Source: Bacillota bacterium (lineage in GTDB: Bacteria > Bacillota > Ch66 > Ch109). Taken from it: a stretch of DNA of 64,000 nt. Positions 9,092-18,668 of this stretch are shown in pieces (within the stretch, counting starts at the first letter, position 1; each line of letters begins with the position of its first letter). The notes beneath the pieces were generated by a model. The model did no database searches. It was not told the DNA's origin and saw nothing but the letters and a program-made list of their open reading frames with translations. The position numbers and the translations under genes are program-made. The stretch is taken from the NCBI GenBank assembly GCA_013178275.1, contig JABLWZ010000014.1, forward strand, positions 1 through 64,000, written 5' to 3'.

Positions 9092-9098
9092 TTCGACA
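9092..9098. promoter_or_regulatory. Weak Spo0A-like box before the SLH glycosidase
   Basis: TTCGACA (TGTCGAA on the gene strand) lies 37 bases upstream of the GTG start. The flanks (CTTCGACAGG) are less consensus-like than those at 1247 and 4946, so a chance match is possible. Confidence 0.25.
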
Positions 9099-9265
9099 GG
9101 TCACCGACGCTATCCTGCTGCAAGGCATTGGTGAACTGCTGGAAGGAAAGGGTGGCGCTGGAATTCAAGATATTTTACATATCCAGCGGCCTTAGAGACA
9201 CAAGGACTGGCTGGAGGTTATTCATTCAGTCCTCCTGCGCCTCCGCACAGCCGCAGAGATACAGC

Positions 9266-9334
9266 AGCCAGGGGTTCCAGCACGCAAAATGTACGGCGGA
9301 ACCCCTGGCTACAACGAGCGGTCTTTAAGACCGC
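9266..9334. repeat. Two adjacent perfect hairpins downstream of the FAD oxidoreductase
   Basis: First, AGCCAGGGGTTCC (9266-9278) pairs with GGAACCCCTGGCT (9298-9310). Second, GCGGTCTT (9318-9325) pairs with AAGACCGC (9327-9334). No T tract follows on either strand. They may end the oxidoreductase transcript or be a mobile-repeat remnant. The remaining 9099-9265 shows nothing clear. Confidence 0.45.
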
Positions 9335-9343
9335 GCTAGCCGA

Positions 9344-10843
9344 TCATTTTATCTTTCTGGCGCACTGATAGGCCGCCGCGAGGGCGCCGGGCACCCCGCC
9401 GACCTGCATCGCCCAGCAGGACCCGATGAAAAGCCTTTTCACCGGGGTTTCTACATTCACGCTCATGGTATTTTTATGGAACTTCTTCTTGGGGTTCCAG
9501 CTCCAGGCGGAACTCGCCCCATCGGTATTATGGGTGAATCTCTCGTAAGTCAGCGGGGTTGCGGCGTCTTTGTACTCGATGCATTCCTGCAACCCGGGAA
9601 TCAACCGGGAAACGTTGTCTATCATCGCATCCATCGCTTTTTCCTTAAGCTGTCTATATGCCTCCTTGTCTCCGCCGCCCCAGTTGTTCATCCAACGGTA
9701 AGGCACAATGGTGTGAAGCATCAACGAGGACTTCCCGTCGGGAGCATGCGCGGGGTTCAGTATTGACGGCGAAAAAAGCGAAGCGGACGTCCTGCTGAAA
9801 AACTCGCGGTCGTCAGAATTGTAAATGTCATAACCGGGCTTGTGATCCATAACAAACAAGTAATAAACCTTCAAATATTTGGCAAGTTCTTCGTTGGGCA
9901 TGTTCAAGCCCAGGTATACTGTAAAAAATCCCTCCGAAACAGCTGCCCGTTCGATATCATCCTGGAGCTTCCGCGGAATAAGGCTCTTGTCGTCTAAAAG
10001 CTTCAGGAAGGTTTTCTTATAATCCGCGGCAGATATAACATAATCCGCGTCGTAAACGGTACCCTGGCATGAGACCCCCACCGCGGCCCCGTTTTTGGTG
10101 ATTATCCGGTCGACGTAGGACTTCAGCTTCAGCTCCCCACCGAGCTGCTGGAAGTTTTCCGCGAGTATATCAGCCCATGACTGCATACCGCTTTTCACCG
10201 TCCAGAGATCGCTGAATATTCCCGACATAGCGGCCCCCAGGAACATGGCCGGCATATCGGGATAGCCGAAACCGCTGAAAAGGTCGTAGAGATTGGAGCC
10301 TTTTGCAAAATACCTCGCGGCAAACTCCGATGACGTCATGTCGCCATACTGCTTTGATAGTTTCATCTGTTTTGGGGCGTTCAGGATGTAGGGAAGCATC
10401 GATTTTAACAGCTTAAACCCGCTGTAAAGAAAAGGCATGGGTTCATCCATCTCCCCCATCAGGTCGAGCATCTGGTCCAGGTCTGAAAAGGCCGCGTCGA
10501 GCTTTTCCTTATCGGATGGGAAAGCGGTGTAAATCATTTTCTTATAGTCATCGTAGTTCTCAGGGATTCCGTCGAAATCCTCTGACACGAAACGCATTCT
10601 CATCTTTTCGAAATCTATCTTTTCATACACCCCGATGTCCTTCATCGCCTTGAACACCGATGGCGAAGCCTCCAAGGAAACCGTGCCGCTCTCGAAGTAA
10701 TAACCCTTGCGGTAAAACCCGGCGGTATAACCGCCCGGCATGCTGTGAGATTCGAATATGGTCACTTTATGCCCCTTCTTCGCGAGAAGGTTGCCGGCAG
10801 TAAGTCCGCCGATCCCGGAACCGATAATTATTATTTTTTTCAT
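9344..10843 (-). CDS. FAD-dependent oxidoreductase, CrtI / phytoene-desaturase-like
   Basis: A 499-residue flavoprotein of the CrtI/RetSat family. It opens with the Rossmann motif IIIIGSGIGGLTAGNLLAKKGHKVTIFE and MPGGYTAGF. It closes with a CrtI-type FIGSCWAMQVGGVPGALAAAYQCARKI motif that covers the flavin. Family members desaturate or isomerise polyenes, or oxidise related lipids. No carotenoid genes are nearby, so the substrate is unknown. It lacks a signal peptide and is likely cytoplasmic or membrane-associated. It is a single gene with its own upstream region; the ATG start follows an AAAGGGGG about eight bases away. GC is a little lower than in its neighbours. Confidence 0.85.
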   Translation of the reverse strand: MKKIIIIGSGIGGLTAGNLLAKKGHKVTIFESHSMPGGYTAGFYRKGYYFESGTVSLEASPSVFKAMKDIGVYEKIDFEKMRMRFVSEDFDGIPENYDDYKKMIYTAFPSDKEKLDAAFSDLDQMLDLMGEMDEPMPFLYSGFKLLKSMLPYILNAPKQMKLSKQYGDMTSSEFAARYFAKGSNLYDLFSGFGYPDMPAMFLGAAMSGIFSDLWTVKSGMQSWADILAENFQQLGGELKLKSYVDRIITKNGAAVGVSCQGTVYDADYVISAADYKKTFLKLLDDKSLIPRKLQDDIERAAVSEGFFTVYLGLNMPNEELAKYLKVYYLFVMDHKPGYDIYNSDDREFFSRTSASLFSPSILNPAHAPDGKSSLMLHTIVPYRWMNNWGGGDKEAYRQLKEKAMDAMIDNVSRLIPGLQECIEYKDAATPLTYERFTHNTDGASSAWSWNPKKKFHKNTMSVNVETPVKRLFIGSCWAMQVGGVPGALAAAYQCARKIK

Positions 10844-10955
10844 CTGCCAATCCCCCTTTAAGCCAAAAGCCAGTTCACGCTATTTCGTTTTGTTCCCTTT
10901 AGTCTGCCATTTTTTAATTAGCTCTATAAAAGTGTAACAAAATCAGGGCTGCGGT

Positions 10956-12332
10956 CTACGGGACCAGCTTTTTAACCCGGTTATTCAGGTCTGCCACATA
11001 CACGCTACCTGAGCAGTCCACCGCTATCCCGAAAGGACAGATCAATTCATTGTCGGTGATATCCGTCCAGGCGGCGCTGCCGCTGACCAGCTTCTTTACC
11101 TTCCAGTTATTTGAGTCGGATACGTACACAGTGCCGGTGTTATCCACCGCTATCCCGCGGGGACCCAGAAAGAATTCTTTACCGGTGATGTCCGTCCAGG
11201 TGTCGTTCGAAAGCTTTTTGACCCTGCCAGGCGAAAAATTACCAAATTCTGTTATATATACATTGTGGGAAGTGTCCACCGCTATCCCCCAGAGTATCCC
11301 TCCCGGAGCCAGTTCCAGGTTGCCGGTGATGTCCTCCCAGGTGCTGCTTCCGCTGGCGAGTTTTTTTATCCTCCGGATCTCTTTTTCTTCTTTATATGTA
11401 TCATCTCCTGGTCCCATTCTAACAGGGACTATGCTCATCGCTACATACACACCGCCGTCCCTGTCCACCGCAATTCCACAGTGCCCTGAAAACCTTTCGC
11501 CGCCGCCGATGTCCTTCCATTCGCTGCCGCCGGGGGCCAGCCGCTTAACCTTCCCCCCATCCAACAGGTACACGCTGCCGAAACCGTCCACCGCCACGCC
11601 TTCGATAGACCTCGCATAACGGCCCGCGTTGTAGGTGATGTCCGTCCAGGCCCCGTCGGCTAGTTTTTTAACCTGTTTCACATCGCTCAGATACACGGTG
11701 CCTGAACCGTCCACCGCTATGTATTGGGGTTGAGTGAATTCACCGATGACCTTCCAGGTTGGCCTCGTCGCAGGGTTCGGCGGATTCACCGGCTGCAGGG
11801 GCTGCCCGTTCAACCAGTCCACCGCTAAGCTGACGTCTGGCCTCCTCGTCCCCTTTTGCCAGAGGACGACCGCCTGATTTCCATCGTCCCACTCAACATG
11901 ATAACCCAGGCTGTTGGCGACATACCTGGCAGGAACAAAGGCCCGGCCTTCAATCAGTAAAGGAGGCGAGTCGATCTGTCCGAGGCCGCCGTCAAGAGCT
12001 ACCCGGGTATTCCTTATCCTCATCTCCAGGGTGGTATCCTTTCCTTTTATGGTTATGATCTGGGAAGAACCGTCCCAACTGATGCGGTCGTCACCTATAC
12101 CGAGGGCGCTACCGAGGGACCTGACCGGTATGTAAACCCTGCCTTCTTTTAGCAATGGGGACAGGTCCATCGGTACGCCAGGCGGGCCGTCGGCCACGTA
12201 GAAAGGGACCCCGACCTCAAAGACTGCGGAGCGGGGAACGGCGCCGCCCTGGATTGTCGTCTGTGCAGCTTCGGTTGGAACTGACGCAGCAGCCAGGATA
12301 AGAATCAGGAAAGCAGCGGTTATTCCTTTCAT
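10956..12332 (-). CDS. Secreted protein with copper-amine-oxidase-N stalk domain and NHL-like propeller
   Basis: A 458-residue exported protein. The signal peptide covers residues 1-23. A copper amine oxidase N-terminal type stalk domain follows (about 40-160, repeated GRVYIPVRSLGSALG and GRAFVPARYVANSLGY motifs), common in Clostridia as a surface module and unrelated to catalysis. From about 185 to the end there are about six repeats of the form GIAVDxxGxVYVxDxxxxVKKL, an NHL/SMP-30-like beta-propeller that probably binds a ligand or partner. It is a lone gene with a TATAAT-rich AT upstream region. Function unknown. Confidence 0.8.
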   Translation of the reverse strand: MKGITAAFLILILAAASVPTEAAQTTIQGGAVPRSAVFEVGVPFYVADGPPGVPMDLSPLLKEGRVYIPVRSLGSALGIGDDRISWDGSSQIITIKGKDTTLEMRIRNTRVALDGGLGQIDSPPLLIEGRAFVPARYVANSLGYHVEWDDGNQAVVLWQKGTRRPDVSLAVDWLNGQPLQPVNPPNPATRPTWKVIGEFTQPQYIAVDGSGTVYLSDVKQVKKLADGAWTDITYNAGRYARSIEGVAVDGFGSVYLLDGGKVKRLAPGGSEWKDIGGGERFSGHCGIAVDRDGGVYVAMSIVPVRMGPGDDTYKEEKEIRRIKKLASGSSTWEDITGNLELAPGGILWGIAVDTSHNVYITEFGNFSPGRVKKLSNDTWTDITGKEFFLGPRGIAVDNTGTVYVSDSNNWKVKKLVSGSAAWTDITDNELICPFGIAVDCSGSVYVADLNNRVKKLVP

Positions 12333-12824
12333 ACTCCGGCTCGTCCCCCCTTATGTTAAATATCTGCTCACTAACTGTATAAGGTGTCTCTATACGTACT
12401 CACTTAACTATAATATTATTATACCTGTTTTCAATTATTAACGCTCTATTATAATTAGGGCTTTATCTATAAGTATAATCAGTCGATTAGAGGAGAGAGG
12501 TCTATTTTTGGTACAGGCCCGCTTTATTTATCTATCCCTATATCTTCACACCGAATATATTGGGGTGTTGATTAGACACTTTAGACACAAAACGCAGTTT
12601 CTACAAAAAACCGGGCTGCGATCGAGCGCCAGCCCAAGTTATAAACGTCTTCTTTCACTACGCAGCTTTTTCAAAAGGTAAGATTGGGGCGATAATTAGC
12701 CCCTTTTTAGCATCAAATGTGAACTTTACGCGAACTTAACGCGGACTGCATAACCGGGTTTCCTGACCTCTGATTCACCGTCATATTTCCGGAGAATGTA
12801 AGATGTTTCCATGGATCTGCTGCT
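12333..12824. other. AT-rich non-coding stretch with a terminator-like hairpin
   Basis: No convincing gene. The part near 12333-12480 is markedly AT-rich, contains several TATAAT-like words and probably holds the promoter of the stalk/propeller gene. GGGGC (12686-12690) and GCCCC (12699-12703) followed by five T form a plus-strand terminator-like hairpin with no gene in front of it. Confidence 0.4.
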
Positions 12825-12858
12825 AAAAACAAAAATGACCGCCCAAGAATGAACGGCC
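12825..12858 (-). terminator. Terminator of the CAT-like gene
   Basis: On the minus strand an 8-bp stem (GGCCGTTC with GGGCGGTC, using G-U pairs; 12837-12858) leads into ATTTTTGTTTTT. It is 60 bases past the stop codon. Confidence 0.7.
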
Positions 12859-12917
12859 TTACCCGGTTATCATTATACAATAAAAGTACCCCTCATTCCT
12901 GCCAAGTTTCTGCCAGG

Positions 12918-13547
12918 TTATTCAAACGTGTTCAAGTAGTCCTGGAGACGGTCTATATACCGGCCGACGTGGCTACCGTCCGCGAAGGAGTGGTGCACCT
13001 CTACCGAAAACGGCAGCATCACCTTATCCTTGTCTTTGAAGAACTTCCCCCAGGCTATCCTCGGGATCGAATTATCCTTTTCGAAAGACATGGTGTGTGA
13101 CAGGCTGGTGAACGCGCCCCAAGGGATACAGGTGATGAAGATCATTTCATCCCGGCCGGCCAGCTCTTCCATTGGAAAATAGTCTTTTTGTTTCTTTGAC
13201 TTTTCTTCGGCTCTGAACACAAAGTCTTCTATCGAGTCTTCCATATCGACGGCTACCATTTTAAAGTAATCTTCGCCTTCCAGTAGATCGGAAAACACGG
13301 GATGAACTTTATCGTGCAGCACTACCTGTTCCCCGCGGATCCGGTAGCGTAGCTCTTCCACCTGGTTTACCACATGGGTAGCGGCGTAGATCATCGCGTA
13401 GTAGAATGGCAGCTGCTTTTCTTTGATTTTTTTCATAAAATGAGTGATATCGATGTTTAGGCATATATTGTAATGGGGAAAGTCCATTCTTCTGAAAAAA
13501 TTGTAGTGGGTCGTTCTTTTCCAGGTATTGAGATCGATGCTTTGCAT
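12918..13547 (-). CDS. Chloramphenicol acetyltransferase-family protein
   Basis: A 209-residue trimeric acyltransferase of the CatA family. The catalytic HHxxxDG motif is present as VEVHHSFADGSHVGRYIDRL near the C-terminus, and the N-terminal WKRTTHYNFFRRMDFPHYNI block is typical. The reaction would be acetyl transfer from acetyl-CoA to a hydroxyl. Chromosomal clostridial members are often uncharacterised, so drug resistance should not be assumed. It lies downstream of argG, but a strong hairpin separates them, so it is probably its own unit. AGGAGG-like signal before ATG. Confidence 0.8.
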   Translation of the reverse strand: MQSIDLNTWKRTTHYNFFRRMDFPHYNICLNIDITHFMKKIKEKQLPFYYAMIYAATHVVNQVEELRYRIRGEQVVLHDKVHPVFSDLLEGEDYFKMVAVDMEDSIEDFVFRAEEKSKKQKDYFPMEELAGRDEMIFITCIPWGAFTSLSHTMSFEKDNSIPRIAWGKFFKDKDKVMLPFSVEVHHSFADGSHVGRYIDRLQDYLNTFE

Positions 13548-13622
13548 TGATTTTTTCCTCCTTCCAAGACAGTGGACACAAGTTAATATATTAGTGCTTT
13601 ATCGCCCATTAAATAAAGGTCT

Positions 13623-13649
13623 AACCCCGGGGTATGCCCCGGGGTTTTT
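13623..13649. terminator. Strong hairpin after argG
   Basis: AACCCCGGGG (13623-13632) pairs perfectly with CCCCGGGGTT (13637-13646) around TATG. The T tract lies on the plus strand, while the minus side is followed only by TTAGACCTTTATTT. It probably ends the arginine operon, but its best orientation is plus. Confidence 0.6.
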
Positions 13650-13677
13650 AGGGTCAGGGTTATAGCTCGGTCCGTTC

Positions 13678-14934
13678 TTACGACTTCCTCCGCTTGGGGG
13701 CGTCTTCCGCCGCCTTGGCCTTGTCCAGCATGATGGCCCGAACCTTGAGCGGCAGCCCGAACAGGTTGATGAAGCCTTCCGCGTCGGCCTGGTTGTACAC
13801 CTGGTCCTCTCCGAAGGTGACCAGCTCCTGGTCGTACAGAGAGTAAGGGGAGACGACCCCGGCGGGGGTGCAGTTGCCCTTGAACAGCTTCAGCTTGACC
13901 GAGCCGTTGACCATCTCCTGGGTGGAGGTGACAAAGGCGTCCAGGGCCTCCCGGAGCGGCGAGTACCACTGCCCGTAGTAGGCCAGCTCGGCGTAGCGGT
14001 AGGCGATCGACTGCTTGAAGTGCAGGGTGTCGCGGTCGAGGCAGACGCCCTCCAGCTCGCGGTGCGCGGCGTACAGCAGCGTGCCCCCGGGGCACTCGTA
14101 GACCCCCCTTGATTTCATCCCCACCAGCCGGTTCTCGACCAGATCGAGGATGCCGACCCCGTTTTTGCCCGCGATCTCGTTCGCGGCCTCCACCAGGCTG
14201 ACCGGGTCCATCGCGGTCCCGTTAATCCCCCGGGGGGTGCCTTTCTTGAAGTCGATCGTGATGTAGGTCGGCTTGTTGGGCGCCTTTTCAGGTGGGGTTA
14301 TCAGCTCCAGCATATCCCACTGAGGCTCGTTGGCGGGGTCTTCCAGGTCGCCGCCCTCGTGGCTCAGGTGCCAGATGTTGCGGTCCATGCTGTATGGCCG
14401 CTCTTTGCTGACGGGGATAGGTATCCCCCGCTGGGAGGCATAGTCGATGGCGTCTTCCCGCGACCGAATGTTCCACTCCCTCCAGGGGGCGATGATCTTC
14501 AGCCCCGGCTTTAAGGCCTTGACGGTGAGTTCGAACCGGACCTGATCGTTGCCCTTGCCGGTCGCGCCGTGGGCGACGGCGTCAGCGTCTTCCTTTTCGG
14601 CCACCTGCACCAGGTACTTGGCGATGATCGGCCGCGCCAGGGAGGTCCCCAGGAGGTAGCTGCCCTCGTACTTGGCCTCCGCCCGCAGTGCGGGGAAGAT
14701 AAAGTTTTCGACGAACTCGTGCCGCAGGTCGTAGAGGTAGAACTTGCTGGCCCCGCTGTCAAGCGCCTTTTGGCGCAGGGGGGCGAGTTCCTCGCCCTGG
14801 CCCAGGTCGGCGCACATGGCGATTACTTCGCAGTTGTAGTTCTCCCTCAACCAGGATATGATGACCGAGGTGTCGAGGCCTCCCGAGTAAGCCAGGACCA
14901 CCTTCTTGACTTTCTTCTTGGTCTGTTTCGCCAT
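13678..14934 (-). CDS. argG: Argininosuccinate synthase
   Basis: Joins citrulline and aspartate, using ATP, to make argininosuccinate. The 418 residues include the N-type ATP pyrophosphatase P-loop [15 protein letters not shown] near residue 15 and the conserved [12 protein letters not shown]. The C-terminus ends in a short basic tail. It is the last gene of the argCJBFG operon, 15 bases after argF, with AAAGGAGA before the ATG. Confidence 0.97.
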   Translation of the reverse strand: MAKQTKKKVKKVVLAYSGGLDTSVIISWLRENYNCEVIAMCADLGQGEELAPLRQKALDSGASKFYLYDLRHEFVENFIFPALRAEAKYEGSYLLGTSLARPIIAKYLVQVAEKEDADAVAHGATGKGNDQVRFELTVKALKPGLKIIAPWREWNIRSREDAIDYASQRGIPIPVSKERPYSMDRNIWHLSHEGGDLEDPANEPQWDMLELITPPEKAPNKPTYITIDFKKGTPRGINGTAMDPVSLVEAANEIAGKNGVGILDLVENRLVGMKSRGVYECPGGTLLYAAHRELEGVCLDRDTLHFKQSIAYRYAELAYYGQWYSPLREALDAFVTSTQEMVNGSVKLKLFKGNCTPAGVVSPYSLYDQELVTFGEDQVYNQADAEGFINLFGLPLKVRAIMLDKAKAAEDAPKRRKS

Positions 14935-14949
14935 TGAGATTTCTCCTTT

Positions 14950-15903
14950 CTAGCCCGCCATCACCAGGGCCATAATGGCTTTCTGCACGTGCAGGCGGTT
15001 TTCCGCCTCATCGAACACCACCGACTGCGGCCCGTCTATGACCTCGTCGGTTATCTCCTCGCCGCGGTGGGCCGGCAGGCAGTGCATCACGATGGCGTCG
15101 GGTTTCGCCTCCGCCAGCAGCCGGGAGTCGATGCAGAATCCCGCGAATTCCCTGCGGCGCTTCTCCTGTTCGGCCTCCATGCCCATACTCGCCCAGACGT
15201 CGGTGTAGAGGATATCCGCTCCGGACACGGCCTGTCTGGGGTCGTTTACCACCTGCAGTACGGCCCCGCTGGCCTCGGCGTCCTTGCGGGCCAGTTCCAC
15301 GATGCGGGCGTTGGGTTCGTAGCCTGCGGGGCAGGCGATGGTGACGTCCATCCCCACCTTGGCCCCGCCGAACAGGAGGGAGTGGGAGACGTTGTTTCCG
15401 TCACCGATGTAAGCAAGCTTCAGCCCTTTCAGCCGCCCCTTCTTCTCCAGCGCGGTGAACATGTCGCCCATCACCTGGCAGGGGTGCAGCAGGTCGGTGA
15501 GTCCGTTTATAACCGGGATGCTGGCGTACTCGGCCAGGTCCAGTACGTCCTGGTGGTCGAAGGTCCGGATCATTATCCCGTCCAGGTAGCGTGAGAGGGT
15601 CCGGGCGGTGTCCCCGATGGTCTCCCCGCGCCTAAGCTGCAGGTCGTTGGCGCTCAGGAACAGGCCGTACCCGCCGAGCTGGTATATCCCCACCTCGAAC
15701 GAGACCCGGGTGCGGGTGGAGCTCTTGGTGAATATCATCCCGAGGGACTTGCCCAGCAGCAGTTGGTGCGGTTCACGTCGGCGCTGCTTCTCCTTCAGCC
15801 AGGAGGTCACCCGGAAAACCTCGTTAACCTCCTCCTGGGTGAAGTCGTGGATAGAGATGAAGTCACGCCCCTTAAATCCTGGATCAAGCTTCAGGTCGCT
15901 CAT
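14950..15903 (-). CDS. argF: Ornithine carbamoyltransferase
   Basis: Makes citrulline from ornithine and carbamoyl phosphate. The carbamoyl-phosphate motif STRTRVSFE and the ornithine-loop motif HCLPAHRGEEI are intact. The predicted 317 residues are normal. AAAGGGG eight bases before ATG 15903 decides the start; a TTG at 15921 overlaps the ribosome site. It lies between argB and argG in the operon, with a REP-like repeat in the 96-base gap upstream. Confidence 0.96.
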   Translation of the reverse strand: MSDLKLDPGFKGRDFISIHDFTQEEVNEVFRVTSWLKEKQRRREPHQLLLGKSLGMIFTKSSTRTRVSFEVGIYQLGGYGLFLSANDLQLRRGETIGDTARTLSRYLDGIMIRTFDHQDVLDLAEYASIPVINGLTDLLHPCQVMGDMFTALEKKGRLKGLKLAYIGDGNNVSHSLLFGGAKVGMDVTIACPAGYEPNARIVELARKDAEASGAVLQVVNDPRQAVSGADILYTDVWASMGMEAEQEKRRREFAGFCIDSRLLAEAKPDAIVMHCLPAHRGEEITDEVIDGPQSVVFDEAENRLHVQKAIMALVMAG

Positions 15904-15948
15904 CGCGCCAACCCCTTTCAATTAGTATAACTAAATTATTATTACAAT

Positions 15949-16000
15949 AAATTCGCTCCGCAAATTCCTACCAGTCCGACGACTGACAACTGACGACCGC
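15949..16000 (+). repeat. REP-like intergenic hairpin repeat, copy C
   Basis: An imperfect hairpin (AATTCGC / GCAAATT, one mismatch) is followed by CCTACCAG and tandem GACGACTGACAACTGACGAC units. It is inside the arginine operon between argB and argF, and resembles copies A and B. Confidence 0.5.
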
Positions 16001-16866
16001 TACGGCACCACCATGGTCCCGATCCCCTGGTCGGTGAAGACCTCCAGCAGGATCGAGTGGGGGGTCCGCCCGTCGATGATGTGGGCGCTCCCGGTCCCCC
16101 CGGTGATCGCCTTGACGCAGCACTCCACCTTGGGAATCATCCCACCCGAGATGACCTTCTGGTCGATCAGCCCGGGAATCTCGTCCAGCCTGACCAGGGA
16201 TATCAGTGAGTTCTTGTCGTCAATCCGGCGGTAGATGCCCTCGACATCGGTGAGGAGTATCAGCTTATCCGCTCCCAGGGCAGCCGCCAACTCTCCCGCC
16301 ACAATATCGGCGTTGATGTTGTATCCCTCCCCCTCGGGTCCGGCCCCGATCGGGGAGATCACGGGTATGTAGCCGCTGTCGGTCACTGTATGTATTATCT
16401 CGGGGTTGATCCGGCCGACCTCGCCCACGTACCCGAGGTCGACGTCGTCCCCACCGTTCAAAAGCTTCTTCTGGGCCTCCACCAGGAATCCGTCTTTGCC
16501 GCTGAGCCCCACCGCTTTACCCCCGTGTCGGTTGATCAGGGTGACGATGTCCTGGTTTATCTTGCCCATCACCATTTCAACCACCTCCAGGGTCTCCCGG
16601 TCGGTAACCCGCAGCCCCTGCACAAAGCTGGACTGCTTCCCCAGCCGGTGCAGCATGGAGCTTATCTCGGGCCCTCCACCGTGCACCAGCACGGGGTTTA
16701 TGCCCACGAACCTCATCAGTATCAGGTCCTTGGCCACCGCCTCTTTCAGCCCCTGGTCGATCATGGCGTGGCCGCCGTACTTGATGACGATGGTCTTGCC
16801 GTAAAACCGCTTGATATAGGGGAGAGCCTCGATCAGGATTCCCGCCTTTTCTATCGCTGACAGCAT
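16000..16866 (-). CDS. argB: Acetylglutamate kinase
   Basis: Phosphorylates N-acetyl-glutamate, usually the arginine-inhibited step when ArgJ recycles acetyl groups. The predicted 288 residues contain the amino-acid-kinase motifs VIKYGGHAM and [10 protein letters not shown] plus [29 protein letters not shown] seven bases before ATG 16866 fixes the start; a longer reading frame to 17073 runs back into argJ and is not credible. It follows argJ by 14 bases. Confidence 0.96.
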   Translation of the reverse strand: MLSAIEKAGILIEALPYIKRFYGKTIVIKYGGHAMIDQGLKEAVAKDLILMRFVGINPVLVHGGGPEISSMLHRLGKQSSFVQGLRVTDRETLEVVEMVMGKINQDIVTLINRHGGKAVGLSGKDGFLVEAQKKLLNGGDDVDLGYVGEVGRINPEIIHTVTDSGYIPVISPIGAGPEGEGYNINADIVAGELAAALGADKLILLTDVEGIYRRIDDKNSLISLVRLDEIPGLIDQKVISGGMIPKVECCVKAITGGTGSAHIIDGRTPHSILLEVFTDQGIGTMVVP

Positions 16867-16880
16867 GCCGCAACTCCCCC

Positions 16881-18644
16881 CTAGCTTCGATAACTCGCGT
16901 TTATATGTACGTACTCGGGCGTCAGGTCGCATCCCCAGGCCGCCGCCCGGGCGGTCCCCCGATGGAGGTCGATGGTTATCACCACGGTCTCCTCCTCCAG
17001 ATGGGCCCGGGCCTCCTCCTCGTCGAAGGCCAGCCCGCTTCCCATGGCCGCCACCGCGACGTTCCCCAGCCAAACGTCAACCGTTTCGGGATCGAATTCG
17101 ATCCCGGAGTATCCGACCGCGCAGATCACACGTCCCCAGTTGGCGTCCCTCCCGTAAACCGCCGCCTTGACCAGGCTGGAGCTTGCCACCGCCCGCGCCG
17201 CGACCGCCGCCTCCTGCTCCGAGGCCGCGCCCTGTACCCGGACCTCGATCAGGTGGGTGGCGCCTTCACCATCGCGGGCGATCTCGCGGGCCAGGTGAGT
17301 GGTGACCAGGTCCAGACCCGCCTGGAAAAATTCCCGGTATTCGCCCTCCAGGGGCGGGTTGCCCGCCTCACCGTTGGCCATCAGCAGTACCATGTCGTTG
17401 GTGCTGGTGTCGCCGTCCACCGAAACCCGGTTGAAGGAGCGGTCCACCGACTGGCCCAGGGCCTCCCGCAGGAATTCGGGTTCGGCCGCCGCGTCGGTGG
17501 TGATAAAGACCAGCAGGGTTGCCAGGTCCGGGTGTATCATGCCCGAGCCCTTGGCCATCCCCCCGATGGTGACGGTACTGCCCCCCACCTCGAAGCTGAC
17601 CGCTATCTCCTTGGGCCGGGTGTCCGTGGTCATGATCGCCCGCGCGGCAGCCGCGCCACCCTCGGGGCTGAGAGAGGCCGCCGCCTTCTCGATACCGGCC
17701 CCCAGCCGGTCCATGGGCAGGTAGGTACCGATCACCCCGGTGGAGGCCATGGCCACCTGCCGCGGATCGATCCCCAGGGCCCTGGCGGCTATCGCCGCCG
17801 TCTCCCGGGCGTCCCCGATCCCCCGTTCGCCGGTGCCGGCGTTGGCGCAGCCGGCGTTTACCACCACGACTGAGAGCAGTCCGTCGGACAGGTACTCCCG
17901 GGTAACCAGGATGGGAGCGGCCTTCATCCGGTTCCTGGTGTATACCGCCGCCGCCCGGGCGGGGGTTTTCGAGTAAACCAGCGCCAGGTCCTTGCGGTCG
18001 GGGTACTTGATGTGCGCCTCCACCCCAGCCGCCAGGAACCCCCGGGCAGCAGTCACCCCACCGGTTATGACTTTTATCGAATCAGTCAATTTTTTCTCTG
18101 CCTCGGTTGCTATGCCCATCTCCGCCAGCACCCGGTCCAGGTCGTACCAGCCCAGGGCGCTGAGGTAGGCCTCGTTGCCCTCGAACAGAAAGGTGGTGTT
18201 GTCAACTATGACCTTTGCCCCGTGTTTTTCGTAGAATCGACGGTAAGGGTTGTCGGACAGGACCCAAAGCACCGCCGACCTCCAGCCCCGCTCCCGCATC
18301 TCCTTCAGGGTGGCCATCAGCAGGCGGTGGCCCGTCTTCTGTCCCTGGTGTTCCAGCCGCACGTAGATCGCGTATATCTCACCCTGGCAGTTCAGTTCGC
18401 CGCTGCGCTCCCGGCCGCCGAAGGAAAACCCGCAGATCTCGCCCGAATCGTCGACCGCGACGTACATCACCGGAGAACTCTGGTGGTCGGCCATGACCTG
18501 CAGCATGCTGTCCTCCACCTGCGGATAGGACTGGTTATCCAGCACCCGGTCCGGCAGCAGGCCACGGTAGGTCGTGCGCCAGGTATCCACCCGCACCCGT
18601 GCGATACCCCGGGCATCCGATGGAAGGGCTTTCCTTATCAGCAT
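16881..18644 (-). CDS. argJ: GNAT acetyltransferase fused to bifunctional ArgJ (ornithine acetyltransferase / N-acetylglutamate synthase)
   Basis: A 587-residue fusion. Residues 1-170 form a GNAT N-acetyltransferase (acetyl-CoA loop [14 protein letters not shown]; late [10 protein letters not shown]). Residues about 188-587 are a complete ArgJ. ArgJ normally transfers acetyl from N-acetylornithine to glutamate and cleaves itself before the Thr of ATGV; here the site is MASTGVIG with Thr near 302, and the [11 protein letters not shown] loop is present. GGAGG eight bases before ATG 18644 shows that the GNAT end is a real translation start. A weak internal TTG near residue 186 could also give ArgJ alone. 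Its place between argC and argB confirms the role. The GNAT does not look like a classical ArgA, so its substrate is open. Confidence 0.93.
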   Translation of the reverse strand: MLIRKALPSDARGIARVRVDTWRTTYRGLLPDRVLDNQSYPQVEDSMLQVMADHQSSPVMYVAVDDSGEICGFSFGGRERSGELNCQGEIYAIYVRLEHQGQKTGHRLLMATLKEMRERGWRSAVLWVLSDNPYRRFYEKHGAKVIVDNTTFLFEGNEAYLSALGWYDLDRVLAEMGIATEAEKKLTDSIKVITGGVTAARGFLAAGVEAHIKYPDRKDLALVYSKTPARAAAVYTRNRMKAAPILVTREYLSDGLLSVVVVNAGCANAGTGERGIGDARETAAIAARALGIDPRQVAMASTGVIGTYLPMDRLGAGIEKAAASLSPEGGAAAARAIMTTDTRPKEIAVSFEVGGSTVTIGGMAKGSGMIHPDLATLLVFITTDAAAEPEFLREALGQSVDRSFNRVSVDGDTSTNDMVLLMANGEAGNPPLEGEYREFFQAGLDLVTTHLAREIARDGEGATHLIEVRVQGAASEQEAAVAARAVASSSLVKAAVYGRDANWGRVICAVGYSGIEFDPETVDVWLGNVAVAAMGSGLAFDEEEARAHLEEETVVITIDLHRGTARAAAWGCDLTPEYVHINASYRS

Positions 18645-18668
18645 GGCATATACCTCCGTGTCGAGAAT

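Noticed and set aside
12918..13547. Acquired chloramphenicol resistance gene
   Set aside because: The family is clear, but there is no mobile context and chromosomal homologues often have other roles.
16867..17073. N-terminal extension of argB
   Set aside because: It overlaps the end of argJ, is Gly/Arg-rich shadow sequence, and a strong ribosome site precedes ATG 16866.
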